Notes: generated by a model not told the origin, from the letters alone. Positions 51,838 to 61,888 are shown, counted from the first letter of the stretch. The stretch: 64,000 bases of DNA from Caldisphaera lagunensis DSM 15908 (GCF_000317795.1 NC_019791.1:620001-684000); one strand, 5' to 3'. A program made the numbers and translations.

Positions 51838-52027
51838 ACTTCTGCACCAAACTTAATAGATAAGAAAAGATTTAAATCTATTAATGATTAGTCAAACTTT
51901 TTATAAACATTAATATTAATGAACACCTGGTGGGATACAAAACTTTGTTCTACATTGTAATTATTTTTCTAATTAAGAAAGAGGCATAGTAAAAAATTAA
52001 AGGGATCAATAAATCAAATCATAACGG

Positions 52028-52127
52028 GCCGCCGTAGCTCAGTAGGTAGAGCGCTGGCCTCGTATGTAAAATAAACCGAAATCGCTGAGAAAGCCAGCGG
52101 TCGCGGGTTCAAGTCCCGCCGGCGGCT
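52028..52127 (+). tRNA. tRNA-Thr (anticodon CGT) with 27-nt intron
   Basis: Acceptor GCCGCCG pairs with CGGCGGC; discriminator T at 52127 as usual for archaeal tRNA-Thr. Anticodon stem CTGGC/GCCAG. The loop is split after position 37 by an intron at 52065-52091. CTCG can pair with TGAG to give a 4-pair central helix with 3-nt bulges TAT and AAA, cut after the second base of each, the standard bulge-helix-bulge. Spliced loop CTCGTAA gives anticodon CGT. Confidence 0.93.
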
Positions 52128-52177
52128 TTATAAAGATTTTTATTTTTTATTTTTAGCTAAAGAATAGAGGTAAGAAA

Positions 52178-52900
52178 ATGGCAACTAAACTGTTATTTCA
52201 ATTGGATTCATATTTGAAAGAATTCGAAGGGAAAGTTATAAAAATTGATGGAAATAAAATTTATTTGGATCAGACGGCATTTCATCCAGGCCCATTTGGT
52301 GGTTTAGCAGCGGATAGCGGATACATAGAAGTAAATGGTAGCAAAGTTAATGTGATTGATGTTAAAATGGAAGAAAATGATGAAGTTGCTCATTATGTTG
52401 AAAAACCTAATTTATTCTCTATAGGAGATATAGTTAAAGGATACATAGATTGGGAAAAAAGATATGCTATGATGAAACTTCATACTGCAAGCCATGCTCT
52501 CTCTTCAGTTATGTATAATAAATATGGAGCAAAAATAACTGGAGGGCATATAGATCATAACTCTGCAAAGGATGATTTTGATTTAACAAATGTAAGCGAT
52601 TGGAGGAAGGCATTATTAGATGCTGTTGATGATACAAATAAATTATTAAAAAGGTGCGCTAATGTAAAAGTTTATTGGCTTTCTAAAGAAGAGGCATTAA
52701 AAATACAAGGAATTGTAAAGCTTGCTGAAAAGTTTCCTCCAAATGTTGAAAAACTTAGAATAGTTGAAATAGAAGGAATAGATATACAAGCAGACGGAGG
52801 TCCCCATGTTAAGAACACTTGTGAAATAGGGGAGATAAAAGTTATTAATGTAGAAAACAGGGGTAAAACCAAGAAGAGGATATACTATACAATAGGATGA
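52178..52900 (+). CDS. alaX: Alanyl-tRNA editing protein AlaX
   Basis: 240 residues, the medium-length AlaX. Removes serine or glycine from mischarged tRNA-Ala. Zinc ligands His102 and His106 in HTASHAL. The second site reads QADGGPHVKNTCEIG, where the usual form is C-x-G-T-H: the Cys ligand is replaced by Asp (shifted) and Thr by Pro. The His is kept. GAGGTAAGAAA precedes ATG 52178. Confidence 0.9.
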   Translation: MATKLLFQLDSYLKEFEGKVIKIDGNKIYLDQTAFHPGPFGGLAADSGYIEVNGSKVNVIDVKMEENDEVAHYVEKPNLFSIGDIVKGYIDWEKRYAMMKLHTASHALSSVMYNKYGAKITGGHIDHNSAKDDFDLTNVSDWRKALLDAVDDTNKLLKRCANVKVYWLSKEEALKIQGIVKLAEKFPPNVEKLRIVEIEGIDIQADGGPHVKNTCEIGEIKVINVENRGKTKKRIYYTIG

Positions 52901-52906
52901 AGGATT

Positions 52907-53692
52907 ATGCTATCATTAAGGAAAGAGCAAAATGATGTAGAGTGGGCATCAAAGTTAATTGACGAGTGTATAATGAATTATAAAAATGGTAATGGGATGA
53001 ATGGATATTTACCATCATGTTTAAGTAATTTAAAAGAGCAGTTGAATAAAGGTACTAAAAAAGAAAATTTAATAAATTATATATTAAATTTTAAGAAAAT
53101 AGCAGATGATTTATTTGGAAAATTAGTTAGCGATTACAATTTGGAATATCAATTACCATCAAATGTTGATCCTAAGGATGTAGCAGTTTACGTATGGCCT
53201 TCTTTATTATCAGATGGAAACAGCCTTAATTTATATTCATTAACATTATATAATTGGTTTTCATTTTCATTTAAGAAAGGAGATGGAAAAAGTGAACTTG
53301 AACCTATAACATTTTTATTTAATAAAGAAAAAGATACATATAAGTTAATTATGGCATATGCAAGGGTCCATTATGATCTTTGTGAATACAATATAGAAAA
53401 AATAAAAGGAATTAAGGTAATATTTGCTAGGTATGGGCATACACCATATATTTTGGGAGAAAATTATGTTAGGGTTAAATGTCCAAAAGTAAAGCATAGT
53501 AATTCTAGAACAGGAAGAAAATATTGGGATAGAATGTGGCTTGCTGCTGGAAATATATTTACTAGGATTACAGGTATTAGAAAAGTTCAATTTAAATTTA
53601 AGAATAATATCAAGGTATATATATTAGGTTGTCTACCTAAAACTAACAATAATCCATTTAAGAGTCCTATATATCCATTGCAATTCTTTTAA
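52907..53692 (+). CDS. Hypothetical protein between AlaX and glycogen synthase
   Basis: 261 residues; I do not recognise it. Helical N-terminal 100 residues, then a mixed domain with many aromatic residues and conserved-looking ARYGHTPYILG and GRKYWDRMWLAAG. It begins 6 bp after alaX and ends 33 bp before the glycogen synthase gene, so it may belong to either. Confidence 0.75.
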   Translation: MLSLRKEQNDVEWASKLIDECIMNYKNGNGMNGYLPSCLSNLKEQLNKGTKKENLINYILNFKKIADDLFGKLVSDYNLEYQLPSNVDPKDVAVYVWPSLLSDGNSLNLYSLTLYNWFSFSFKKGDGKSELEPITFLFNKEKDTYKLIMAYARVHYDLCEYNIEKIKGIKVIFARYGHTPYILGENYVRVKCPKVKHSNSRTGRKYWDRMWLAAGNIFTRITGIRKVQFKFKNNIKVYILGCLPKTNNNPFKSPIYPLQFF

Positions 53693-53725
53693 ACACCTTA
53701 TTTATCTTAAATACAGGGGTAAAAA

Positions 53726-55318
53726 TTGCAAAATTATAAATTGATTACACCTTCAAAGATCAGAAGAGTTTGGTTTATAACGTTTGAATATTCACCAATT
53801 GCAAAGGTTGGTGGATTAGGAGAAGCTGTTTACCAGTTTGCAAAATCACTTTATAAAGATGGAATAGATGTAACAGTTATAATGCCATCTCATGGAAGGC
53901 ACTTAGACTTGTCAATTAGATCTAGGTATAATTTAACACCCCTAAATATTACATCATGTGGTGAAAGAACTGGGTTAGATGGAAAAAAATACAGCTATTG
54001 CATAGGAGCAGAAGAAGCTATTATTGATGGGATCAAAATAATAATGTTCAAGGGCTTGGATTACTCTACGGGAATAATTTTTGATTCATGGAATATATAC
54101 TCTAATATTGAAGAAAAATCTGCTTTGTTGACTAGGGCAATGAGAATTTTAGCATGGCATGAAAACCCTCCTGATTTGATTCACATAAATGATTGGCATA
54201 CAGTTTTACCAGGTATTGCTTTAAGGGATGAATTTGAAAAAAGAGGCCTTTCTATTCCTTTAGTTTATACAATTCATCTTTCAGGTTCCCCTAATTTCCC
54301 TTGGCATTATGCATCAGAAAAATGGGCTGGGCTAGATAATGATATTCATAAAATTTGGAAGGTAATAAGGCATGAGCCAATTTATTATGAAAATCTATGG
54401 AATCAATTAAATGGTAATATAGAATCATTTGGCGTATATGTTTCTGACTACATATCTACAGTTAGCAAATCATATTTAAATGAAGAGTTATTTTCAAAAT
54501 ATGGTAATTGGATTGAAGGGAAATCTTGTGTTATATATAACACAACAGATTGGGATGTTAAGAAAGTAGAAAAATGGATTCAAGAAAGATATGGTATAGT
54601 TTCAAAAGAAATTATTTGGGATATAATTAAGGATTATGTAAAGAACAACAGCTGGTCTGAGTATAATATTAATGATTCATCAAAAAGCATTATGCTTGTT
54701 GTTGGAAGGCTTACATCTCAAAAAGGTATAGATTTAGCTATTAGAGCAATAGACTATGCACCTTCAGTTAATCTATTAATATTAGGGGTTTCTGTAGGTG
54801 ATTATGGTTATGAACAATATATTAGGCATTTATTAGATGAAAGAAAGGGGAGAGTTATAATTACAACGGCAAAGATTCCAGAAGACCCATATAAGGCTTT
54901 GTTTAGGTTATCATCATCTTTAGTGATGCCATCTAGATGGGAACCCTTTGGATTAGTTGCTATTGAATCTTTATCTCAAGGCACACCAGTTATTGCAAAT
55001 TATATAGGTGGATTAAAAGAGATAATCGATGATATTAGAACAGGAAAAGGAAACGGATTATTTGTAAGACCAGAAGATGTTTATGAGCTAGGAATTTCAA
55101 TGGAAAGCATGTCAGAATTAATGTGGTTTGAGAATTTTGAAAAAATTCCAATAGATCAAATTAGGGATATGGCATCGAAAAATAACCTCCTACCTCAAGA
55201 AATTAGGTTAAATGCAATTAATAAGGTTAATAATAATTTCAGAAGTGAAAATCAAATAAATCAGCTAAAATCATGTTATGAAAAAGCTAGAATTATGGCA
55301 TATTATAGGTCATTGTAA
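53726..55318 (+). CDS. glgA: Glycogen/starch synthase (GT5)
   Basis: 530 residues. Donor-binding KVGGLGE (27-33), IHINDWHT, VVGRLTSQKGID, and in the C-terminal domain SRWEPFGLVAIESLSQGTP with the E-x7-E pair. Extends alpha-1,4-glucan from UDP- or ADP-glucose. TTG 53726 follows GGGGTAAAAA. Followed by a GH57 gene. Confidence 0.93.
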   Translation: MQNYKLITPSKIRRVWFITFEYSPIAKVGGLGEAVYQFAKSLYKDGIDVTVIMPSHGRHLDLSIRSRYNLTPLNITSCGERTGLDGKKYSYCIGAEEAIIDGIKIIMFKGLDYSTGIIFDSWNIYSNIEEKSALLTRAMRILAWHENPPDLIHINDWHTVLPGIALRDEFEKRGLSIPLVYTIHLSGSPNFPWHYASEKWAGLDNDIHKIWKVIRHEPIYYENLWNQLNGNIESFGVYVSDYISTVSKSYLNEELFSKYGNWIEGKSCVIYNTTDWDVKKVEKWIQERYGIVSKEIIWDIIKDYVKNNSWSEYNINDSSKSIMLVVGRLTSQKGIDLAIRAIDYAPSVNLLILGVSVGDYGYEQYIRHLLDERKGRVIITTAKIPEDPYKALFRLSSSLVMPSRWEPFGLVAIESLSQGTPVIANYIGGLKEIIDDIRTGKGNGLFVRPEDVYELGISMESMSELMWFENFEKIPIDQIRDMASKNNLLPQEIRLNAINKVNNNFRSENQINQLKSCYEKARIMAYYRSL

Positions 55319-55369
55319 AATGTTATAGAATTTTAATTTTTATGCCTAAAATAATATAAGGTGAAAAAA

Positions 55370-56785
55370 TTGGAAATAGCATTACTTTTTGAAATGCATC
55401 AGCCAGCTAGATTAAAGAAATTAAGTGAATTCCCACCAACATCGATTCCGGAGAATTTAGATGAAATATTTGATAATTATACTGATAAGATTATATTAGA
55501 TAGGGTTACAGAAAGGACTTATAGACATGCTACAAAAATTTTAAAAAATAACATAGAAAAATACAAGGATTTTAAAATAAACTTTAGCATTTCTGGTATT
55601 TTATTAGAGCAATTAAATAAGAATTATAAGGATGTCATAAAGCTTTTCCAAGATTTAGCAAATACTGAAAGGGTTGAGTTTTTGTCTCAAACATATTATC
55701 ATTCATTAGCTTGGTTTATTGATAAGAGAGAGTTCTATGATCAAATTAAGATGCAATCTGAATTAGTTGAAGATATTATAGGTTATAAACCAAAATCTGC
55801 TGAAAATACTGAATTTATTTATAATAATGATATAGGTTGTTTTTTAAAAGAAATGGGGTTTGACGTTGTTGTAACAGAGGGCGTTGACTATATATTAAAT
55901 GGAAGGTCTCCAAACAAAATCTACAAGAATCCTTTATGTAATAATAAGGTAGTTTTAAGAAATTACAGATTAAGTGATGATATCGGATTTAGATTCAGCA
56001 ATAGGAATTGGGAAGAATATCCATTAACAGCTGATAAATATGCATATTGGATTAATGTAACCCCTGGAGATTTCTTGCTAATTGCTATTGATTATGAAAC
56101 ATTTGGAGAACATCACAATCCATCAACGGGAATTTATGAGTTTTTAGACTATCTGCCAAAGGAAATTTTAAAATTCAAGAATTTGAGATTTTCAAATATA
56201 AATGAAGCAGGGCCTCCAGGAGATTACTATGATGTACCACCTTTTAAAACGATTAGCTGGGCTGATGAAAGGGATTTAAGTGCATGGCTTGGTAATCCCT
56301 TGCAAAAAGATGCCTTTAATACATTAAGGAAGTTATATTATTATGCAAGATATTTAGGAAAGGATATTTTGGAATCTTATAGAAAATTAACAATTAGTGA
56401 TCATTTATATTATATGGCAACAAAATATGGCTCCATGAATGAAGTACACACTTATTTTAACCCAATGGGAGGTTATGAAAAAGCCTTCCATTCATTTATT
56501 ATTGCTACAACTATTTTATCTCAAAAATTAAGACAAAAGATAAATGAGAACATGTGTGAATTCTTAAGAAATTTTGAATTGCCTGATGATTTATGCTTCT
56601 ATTTTAATTATAGAGGAAATATAAGCAAAGCGTGCTCTATTGAACAGCTTTTGAGAAAAATTAAGGAATTTCCAAAAGATTATTTGGATAGCATTAATGA
56701 GTATGTAAATCAATGGCTATCTCAGTTATTTATGATAAAAGATATTAATGAAATATCAAAAAGGTGTCCGGATCTTTATATATAA
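55370..56785 (+). CDS. Glycoside hydrolase family 57
   Basis: About 471 residues. Family motifs: FEMHQPAR at the N-terminus, SQTYYHSL, AENTEFIYNND in the region that carries the catalytic Glu, and DYETFGEHH with a catalytic Asp. Likely an alpha-amylase or 4-alpha-glucanotransferase working on glycogen with GlgA just upstream. GGTGAAAAAA precedes TTG 55370; GTG 55361 is inside it. Confidence 0.9.
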   Translation: MEIALLFEMHQPARLKKLSEFPPTSIPENLDEIFDNYTDKIILDRVTERTYRHATKILKNNIEKYKDFKINFSISGILLEQLNKNYKDVIKLFQDLANTERVEFLSQTYYHSLAWFIDKREFYDQIKMQSELVEDIIGYKPKSAENTEFIYNNDIGCFLKEMGFDVVVTEGVDYILNGRSPNKIYKNPLCNNKVVLRNYRLSDDIGFRFSNRNWEEYPLTADKYAYWINVTPGDFLLIAIDYETFGEHHNPSTGIYEFLDYLPKEILKFKNLRFSNINEAGPPGDYYDVPPFKTISWADERDLSAWLGNPLQKDAFNTLRKLYYYARYLGKDILESYRKLTISDHLYYMATKYGSMNEVHTYFNPMGGYEKAFHSFIIATTILSQKLRQKINENMCEFLRNFELPDDLCFYFNYRGNISKACSIEQLLRKIKEFPKDYLDSINEYVNQWLSQLFMIKDINEISKRCPDLYI

Positions 56786-56929
56786 AAGCCAGATTAAACT
56801 TATGATGTAAAAATCATTTAATTTAACATTTTTATTAATATTGTTTTATTATTTATATTAATGATTTATTAATAGATATATATTAAATTATAATATAACA
56901 AAATAATAAAGGTAAGCAAGGGTTTTAGA

Positions 56930-57646
56930 ATGAAATGGACAGAAATTAATGTTGAAGTAAAAAATACAGATCAAGAAGAAATAAAAAAGATTTTCTCAAA
57001 ATTAATTTACTACTTGGTTAAAGAATTTAAAGAAATGACAAATAAGAGAGGGTCTTGGCATTTCCTTTGGGAATCAACTCCATGGCCGAATACATTAAAA
57101 ATAAGATTTTATGGCAGTGAAAATGCCATAGATCAAATCAAAAAGAAATTTGAAGAGGAGTATAACAATTTTAAGGAAGATAATAAAGAAATCCTAGGAG
57201 AATTCATTTATGGAAATAATGGAGTTAATGGTGAAGAATATGAAGGAGAAATTATTTATTATGGCGTAAAAGGTTGGAAATTGGTTATGAAGATGCTAGA
57301 ATTTGGTTCAGAGATCGCGTTAGAGCTAATACGTAATAAGGATCTATTGGAAAGCGATGAATATTCAGCTCAATATCCTGGAAGTATAGACTTATATGCT
57401 GATAGATATGTTCATTTATTTTTAAATCAACTTTCTTATTTTATAAAAGAAAGTGAATTTTTAATGAAACAACTTCCTTTCAGGTATTATGTTGAAAAAT
57501 ATGGGAATGCACCACAAGAAGCATATTTAATAGAAACTGATATAATGCTTAAAACTTATCTAGAAAAAATTAGTAGTAAGTATTCTCAAGGTAAAAATCA
57601 AAATAAGGGATTACGTTTGAAAAACTTTAATGGTCAAGATGCTTAA
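56930..57646 (+). CDS. Hypothetical protein
   Basis: 238 residues, soluble. A ferredoxin-like first half is suggested by alternating strands and helices (WPNTLKIRFYGSENAIDQIKKK); the second half is helical with DLYADRYVHLFLNQL. I do not know the family. Start ATG 56930 follows AGGGTTTTAGA. It lies just before the NifX-like gene on the same strand, separated by 106 bp. Confidence 0.75.
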   Translation: MKWTEINVEVKNTDQEEIKKIFSKLIYYLVKEFKEMTNKRGSWHFLWESTPWPNTLKIRFYGSENAIDQIKKKFEEEYNNFKEDNKEILGEFIYGNNGVNGEEYEGEIIYYGVKGWKLVMKMLEFGSEIALELIRNKDLLESDEYSAQYPGSIDLYADRYVHLFLNQLSYFIKESEFLMKQLPFRYYVEKYGNAPQEAYLIETDIMLKTYLEKISSKYSQGKNQNKGLRLKNFNGQDA

Positions 57647-57752
57647 TATATTTTTAAAGTAAATATTTATCAAATTTTTGCATAAAAATAATATTGGTGT
57701 AAATACTAATTTTTAATACCCTTTAGATAAATAATTTATATAGGTGAAAGGA

Positions 57753-58151
57753 TTGAGTGAAAATAAAATAATAAAGATAGCCATACCATCTGATGATGGA
57801 GAATCTATGTCAGATCATTTTGGGAGAAGTCTAGGATTTATAGTATACTATGTTGACTTAACTGATAAAAAAGTTTTAAACAAAGAATTTAGAAAAAGAA
57901 GTATAGTAGAAAATAATGAAGAACATCATCATGAACATCACCATCATGAAGATAACGAAACGAGCGTTGAAGAGGCAAGAAGACACCTTGATATTTTAAA
58001 TACAATCAAAGATGTTGACATAATAATAACTGCTGGAATTGGTCCTAGGATGTTGTCAGCATTTAGATCTTTAAATAAACAAGTTATTATAGGATACGAT
58101 ATTAATCCAGATAATTTGGTAAAAGAATTTATGGATCAAAATTTAAGTTAA
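57753..58151 (+). CDS. NifX/NifB-C family protein with His-rich loop
   Basis: About 132 residues. Starts with KIAIPSDDGESMSDHFGRS, the family hallmark, and has TAGIGPRMLSAF near the end. A His/Glu-rich insertion (HHHEHHHHED around residue 60) interrupts it, absent in the nitrogenase-cofactor members. Outside nitrogen fixers these proteins are thought to bind metals or metal clusters. GGTGAAAGGA precedes TTG 57753. Converges with the ABC permease gene, overlapping by 4 bp. Confidence 0.88.
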   Translation: MSENKIIKIAIPSDDGESMSDHFGRSLGFIVYYVDLTDKKVLNKEFRKRSIVENNEEHHHEHHHHEDNETSVEEARRHLDILNTIKDVDIIITAGIGPRMLSAFRSLNKQVIIGYDINPDNLVKEFMDQNLS

Positions 58152-59785
58152 GCAGCGAATATGCCTTCTTCCATAACATATTTTTCTTTTGCAAGTTCCA
58201 TCATTTTTCTGGTAAATAGGATCGCAAATATAACAACAATAATTCCAAAAATAAATGATGCCCAACCTGCTAATGCTATATTTCCTTCTGCAGTAGAAAT
58301 ATCAAGCAATTTCATTAATCCATGCCTTACCTCAATATTATGGCCATCTAAATTTATCCAATATTCACCAATCATTAATCCCCCCCAAGCGCTATTTATT
58401 GTTGAAGTCAATCCACTTATTGTATATGGGAAAGTTGATGGTAGTATTATATATCTCATTTTTTGCCAATAATTCATATTAAAGTTGTTCATAACCTCCC
58501 AATATTCTTGAGGAATTGCTTTAATTCCAAGCCAAACGGCATAAAATATGTAATAAAATGTACTAAGGAATCCTAGCAATAACACATAAAATTCTATTGA
58601 TAGGCCTCCGAAAAATCTTTCTATTATTGCAAACGTTGCTGCAAAGATTAACGGAAAATATATAGGTGGAGGATAAGCTGCTATTATTTGTATAATAGGT
58701 ATAAATATAGATTCAATCTTCTTATGTGTCGCTAAATAATATGATAAAGTCATAGCAATTGAAAATGATATTAATGCTATAATTGCAACTCTTATGTAAT
58801 CATAGGCTAAATTAATTAAAATATACCAAGTATTGTTTAATAAATAAATCCATAATTTATAGGTAGTTGATGATAAAATATTGTAAATTCCATAAATTAA
58901 TAATGCCAGAATTGAAATTCCAATTATACTCCCAATTATTCTATATATTAATCCTGATACTTCTTTTTCTTTCTCTTTTTCTTCTAATTTTCTTAATCTT
59001 ACTGTTTTTCTCATAGGATTTGATAGATATTTTTTCGTAAAGGTGTTAATTATTCTTCTAGGTGTTGTTAAAGGAGAATAAAGTCTTGCAACATATCTTA
59101 ATCTATTATATCTTTGCAATGGAATTTCACTTTCTAAGGCATATTTAGCTATAGAGTAATTTGCAAATTCTCTCAATCCTAGAATGCTTATAGCAATTAT
59201 AATTCCTAAGACTAATAGAGAAAAGTAAACTAAATTCCATAAATTATTATTTATTAAATTAACAATTAAGTACCCTATTCCAAATACATGAAAAGATGTT
59301 AGTCCTACAGTAAAAACTTCACTAACTGTTATGTAGAAGAATGCATCTGTAAATGATGGTATAAGATTTGCAGCAATTCTGGGCATAGAAAAAGGAATAT
59401 ATAGATATCTAAGCTTATCAAATGTTTTCATTCTAAGATTTTCCATTGCTTCTACCATAGGTAATGGAATAGTTTTAAAGGCTTGATAAATGCCCATCCA
59501 TATGTTCCATACAACTGCTGTAAGTATTAAGAAATCAGCTGCTAGTTCTGCACCTAAATAACCTCCTATATGGTATACGAAAAAGATTAAAACAATGGGA
59601 AAAAATGTAATAACAGGAACAGATTCTAATACCTCATTAAGACTTATATAAATATTTTCAAATATCTTGCTATTTATTGAAATATATCCAAATAACCACC
59701 CTGTTATAATGGATAGCAATATCAATCCAAATACTCTTGCTGTTGATGCTAAGGTTGCCAATACAACTAAAGCATAAAAATTCAT
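58148..59785 (-). CDS. ABC transporter permease with two fused membrane domains
   Basis: 545 residues carrying two copies of the binding-protein-dependent permease domain. Each has a coupling loop: MVEAMENLRMKTFDKLRYLYIP in the first half and YWEVMNNFNMNYWQKMRYIILP in the second. A charged cytoplasmic linker with KLEEKEKEKE joins them. It resembles NitT/TauT type permeases, normally a homodimer of single domains. The ATPase gene is 5 bp upstream. No binding protein is nearby, so the substrate is unknown. Confidence 0.88.
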   Translation of the reverse strand: MNFYALVVLATLASTARVFGLILLSIITGWLFGYISINSKIFENIYISLNEVLESVPVITFFPIVLIFFVYHIGGYLGAELAADFLILTAVVWNIWMGIYQAFKTIPLPMVEAMENLRMKTFDKLRYLYIPFSMPRIAANLIPSFTDAFFYITVSEVFTVGLTSFHVFGIGYLIVNLINNNLWNLVYFSLLVLGIIIAISILGLREFANYSIAKYALESEIPLQRYNRLRYVARLYSPLTTPRRIINTFTKKYLSNPMRKTVRLRKLEEKEKEKEVSGLIYRIIGSIIGISILALLIYGIYNILSSTTYKLWIYLLNNTWYILINLAYDYIRVAIIALISFSIAMTLSYYLATHKKIESIFIPIIQIIAAYPPPIYFPLIFAATFAIIERFFGGLSIEFYVLLLGFLSTFYYIFYAVWLGIKAIPQEYWEVMNNFNMNYWQKMRYIILPSTFPYTISGLTSTINSAWGGLMIGEYWINLDGHNIEVRHGLMKLLDISTAEGNIALAGWASFIFGIIVVIFAILFTRKMMELAKEKYVMEEGIFAA

Positions 59786-59790
59786 GATCC

Positions 59791-60544
59791 CTACCTTGCT
59801 GGTATCGTATAATCATAGAGTATATCAGTATATTCGAAAAATTTGGGATCTCTTGGATTTCTAGGTCTTTCTAAATCTATTTTAACTTTTCCAACAACTG
59901 TTGCAGGATGACCGTTAATAATGTAAACGAAATCAGACAATTCAACAACCTCATTTAAGTTATGGGAAACCAAAACAACACCCTTAAGGGTTGTATTTAC
60001 ATTAAATAAGATATCATAAAGCTCTTTTCTTAATGATTCTGCTGTTAATTCATCTAGATGCGCAAATGGTTCATCCATTAATAATAATAATGGGTCTGCA
60101 GCCAAAGCTCTTGCAATAGCAACTCTTTGTCTCATACCTCCGCTTAACTCTTTTGGATAGAAGTTTTCGAATCCTTCAAGACCAACAGTCTCAAGCATTT
60201 GCTTTGCTATTTCTTTCATAGTATTTTTTGGTAGATTTCTATGCTTTAATCCAAGCATAACATTTTCAAGAGCTGTCATCCAAGGAAAAGTAACTATTGA
60301 TTGATGGACAAGCATTATTTTTGGGGTAGGTCTTGTTATTTTTTGTCCTAATAAATAAACACTACCTTGGGTTGGCTTTAAAAAACCCCCTAAAACTCTT
60401 AGTAGTGTAGATTTTCCTACACCAGAAGGTCCAATTATTGAAACTATTTGATTTTCTCTTACTTCCAAGTTTATATGCTCAAATATGCTTCTATTATTGT
60501 ATGCAAATGCTATATCGATGGCCTCTAAAACTGTTCCAACTCAT
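59791..60544 (-). CDS. ABC transporter ATPase (NitT/TauT type), N-terminus apparently frameshifted
   Basis: Walker A GPSGVGKST, signature LSGGMRQR, Walker B LLLLMDEPFAHLD, and switch His VSHN are intact. The intact frame starts only at TTG 60468, which would remove the first strands. Upstream the same frame continues with a normal ABC N-terminus (LEAIDIAFAYNNRSIFEHINL) back to a TGA at 60541-60543, without start codon. ATG 60544, after GGGGCGG, leads into it only if one T is removed from the TTTT run (60527-60530). It is either a real frameshift or a base-call error. Confidence 0.85.
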
Positions 60545-60715
60545 CCGCCCCTTATTTGCTTGCTTTTTAAATAACGAAAATATTTGAGTTTAAATTTCTT
60601 TCTTAAAGAGATATTGATGGTAATTTCCACATTAAAGTTTCCTTATGTAGATAATTGTTATCACATAAATAATTTTTAAAGGGTTTTTCAAAAAGATTAT
60701 AAAGATATAAAGAGA

Positions 60716-61888
60716 TTAATCAGCATTTAATTTTCCTTCTTTAAATAAATCAATTACCTTCTTTTCATCTTTTTCAGAAGTATGATATACTTCTATACCA
60801 TATGCTTTTAATGATAATAATTTCTCTTTTCCAGCATAAATTATGGCATTTACACCTTTTTCTTTAAGCATACTGGAAATGATACTCATATTTCCTTGTT
60901 TCAAATTTATATCATTAATTATAGATTCTATATTTTTATTTTGTGTGTCTAATATTTTAATTTTTTTAACTTTACTTATCTCGTCAGCAAGCGAATCATT
61001 TTCATCCTCAAGCAGGGCCAGCTTCCATTTACCAGTATAAGATCCGGGCTCAACATGGATTGAAACATATAATAAAGATGGAAGTGCACGTCTTAACTTT
61101 TCTTCTACTATATCAGCCAATTTATCAGCATCTTTAACACTTAAAGCAGGGGGTGCTTCTAAGTGCATAGATGCAAAATAAAATGGTCCAGCTTTCCTTA
61201 CTTTAATTTCATGAACCCCTATAACACCTTCTATATTTGAGACAATGTTTTTTATGTTTTCCATCATTTTCTCATCGCCCATATCTAAAAGTGTTAATAT
61301 CGAATCTCTTCCAATTTGATAAGATTGATATAATATATAAACACCAATACCAATACCAATTATTAATGGGAGATATTTAATACTAAACCATTCTCCTAAT
61401 ACACCAATTATAACGGCTATACTTGTTAATGCATCTTGAAATGCATGTACTCCTTCAGCATTTATTGCATCTAATTTAATTCCTGGAGTTGATATAAGAT
61501 ACCTAGTTAGCCAATAAGTTACTATTGCTGATATTAATTCTATAGTTATTAAGAGAAAAGGCATAAATATCTTTCCTTGTTTTGAAAATAGAAATTCCAT
61601 GATAATCTCGTATCCAGCATATGCTATTGCAAAGGCGATAAAAAGGGAGGCTAGATTTTCGGCTTTGTATAATCCAAAAGGGAACTTCTCAGAGGGGTAT
61701 TTTTCAGCAAAAAACAATCCAATATATACAGCAAAACCTGTTAAGATATCAGCAATGTTATGTATACCATCGGCTACGATTACTAAACTTGAGAACTTAT
61801 AGCCTAAACTTATTTTAAATAGAGACAATATCATGTACATAAATGAAGCAATTAGAGATCTTTTCTTTCCTTCACTAAAATTTACCAA
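60716..61888 (-). CDS. CDF family cation efflux transporter with C-terminal NifX-like domain
   Basis: 390 residues. Six membrane spans; metal sites ADGIHNIAD in span 2 and EGVHAFQD in span 5. Then the cytoplasmic CDF domain (HEIKVRKAGPFYFASMHLE) and a C-terminal extension from about residue 285 whose ending (GVNAIIYAGKEKLLSLKAYGIEVYHT) resembles the NifX/NifB-C fold. Expels Zn, Fe, Co or similar ions. A free NifX-like protein lies 2.6 kb away. TTG 61888 follows GAGGGCCGACCA. Confidence 0.9.
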   Translation of the reverse strand: MVNFSEGKKRSLIASFMYMILSLFKISLGYKFSSLVIVADGIHNIADILTGFAVYIGLFFAEKYPSEKFPFGLYKAENLASLFIAFAIAYAGYEIIMEFLFSKQGKIFMPFLLITIELISAIVTYWLTRYLISTPGIKLDAINAEGVHAFQDALTSIAVIIGVLGEWFSIKYLPLIIGIGIGVYILYQSYQIGRDSILTLLDMGDEKMMENIKNIVSNIEGVIGVHEIKVRKAGPFYFASMHLEAPPALSVKDADKLADIVEEKLRRALPSLLYVSIHVEPGSYTGKWKLALLEDENDSLADEISKVKKIKILDTQNKNIESIINDINLKQGNMSIISSMLKEKGVNAIIYAGKEKLLSLKAYGIEVYHTSEKDEKKVIDLFKEGKLNAD

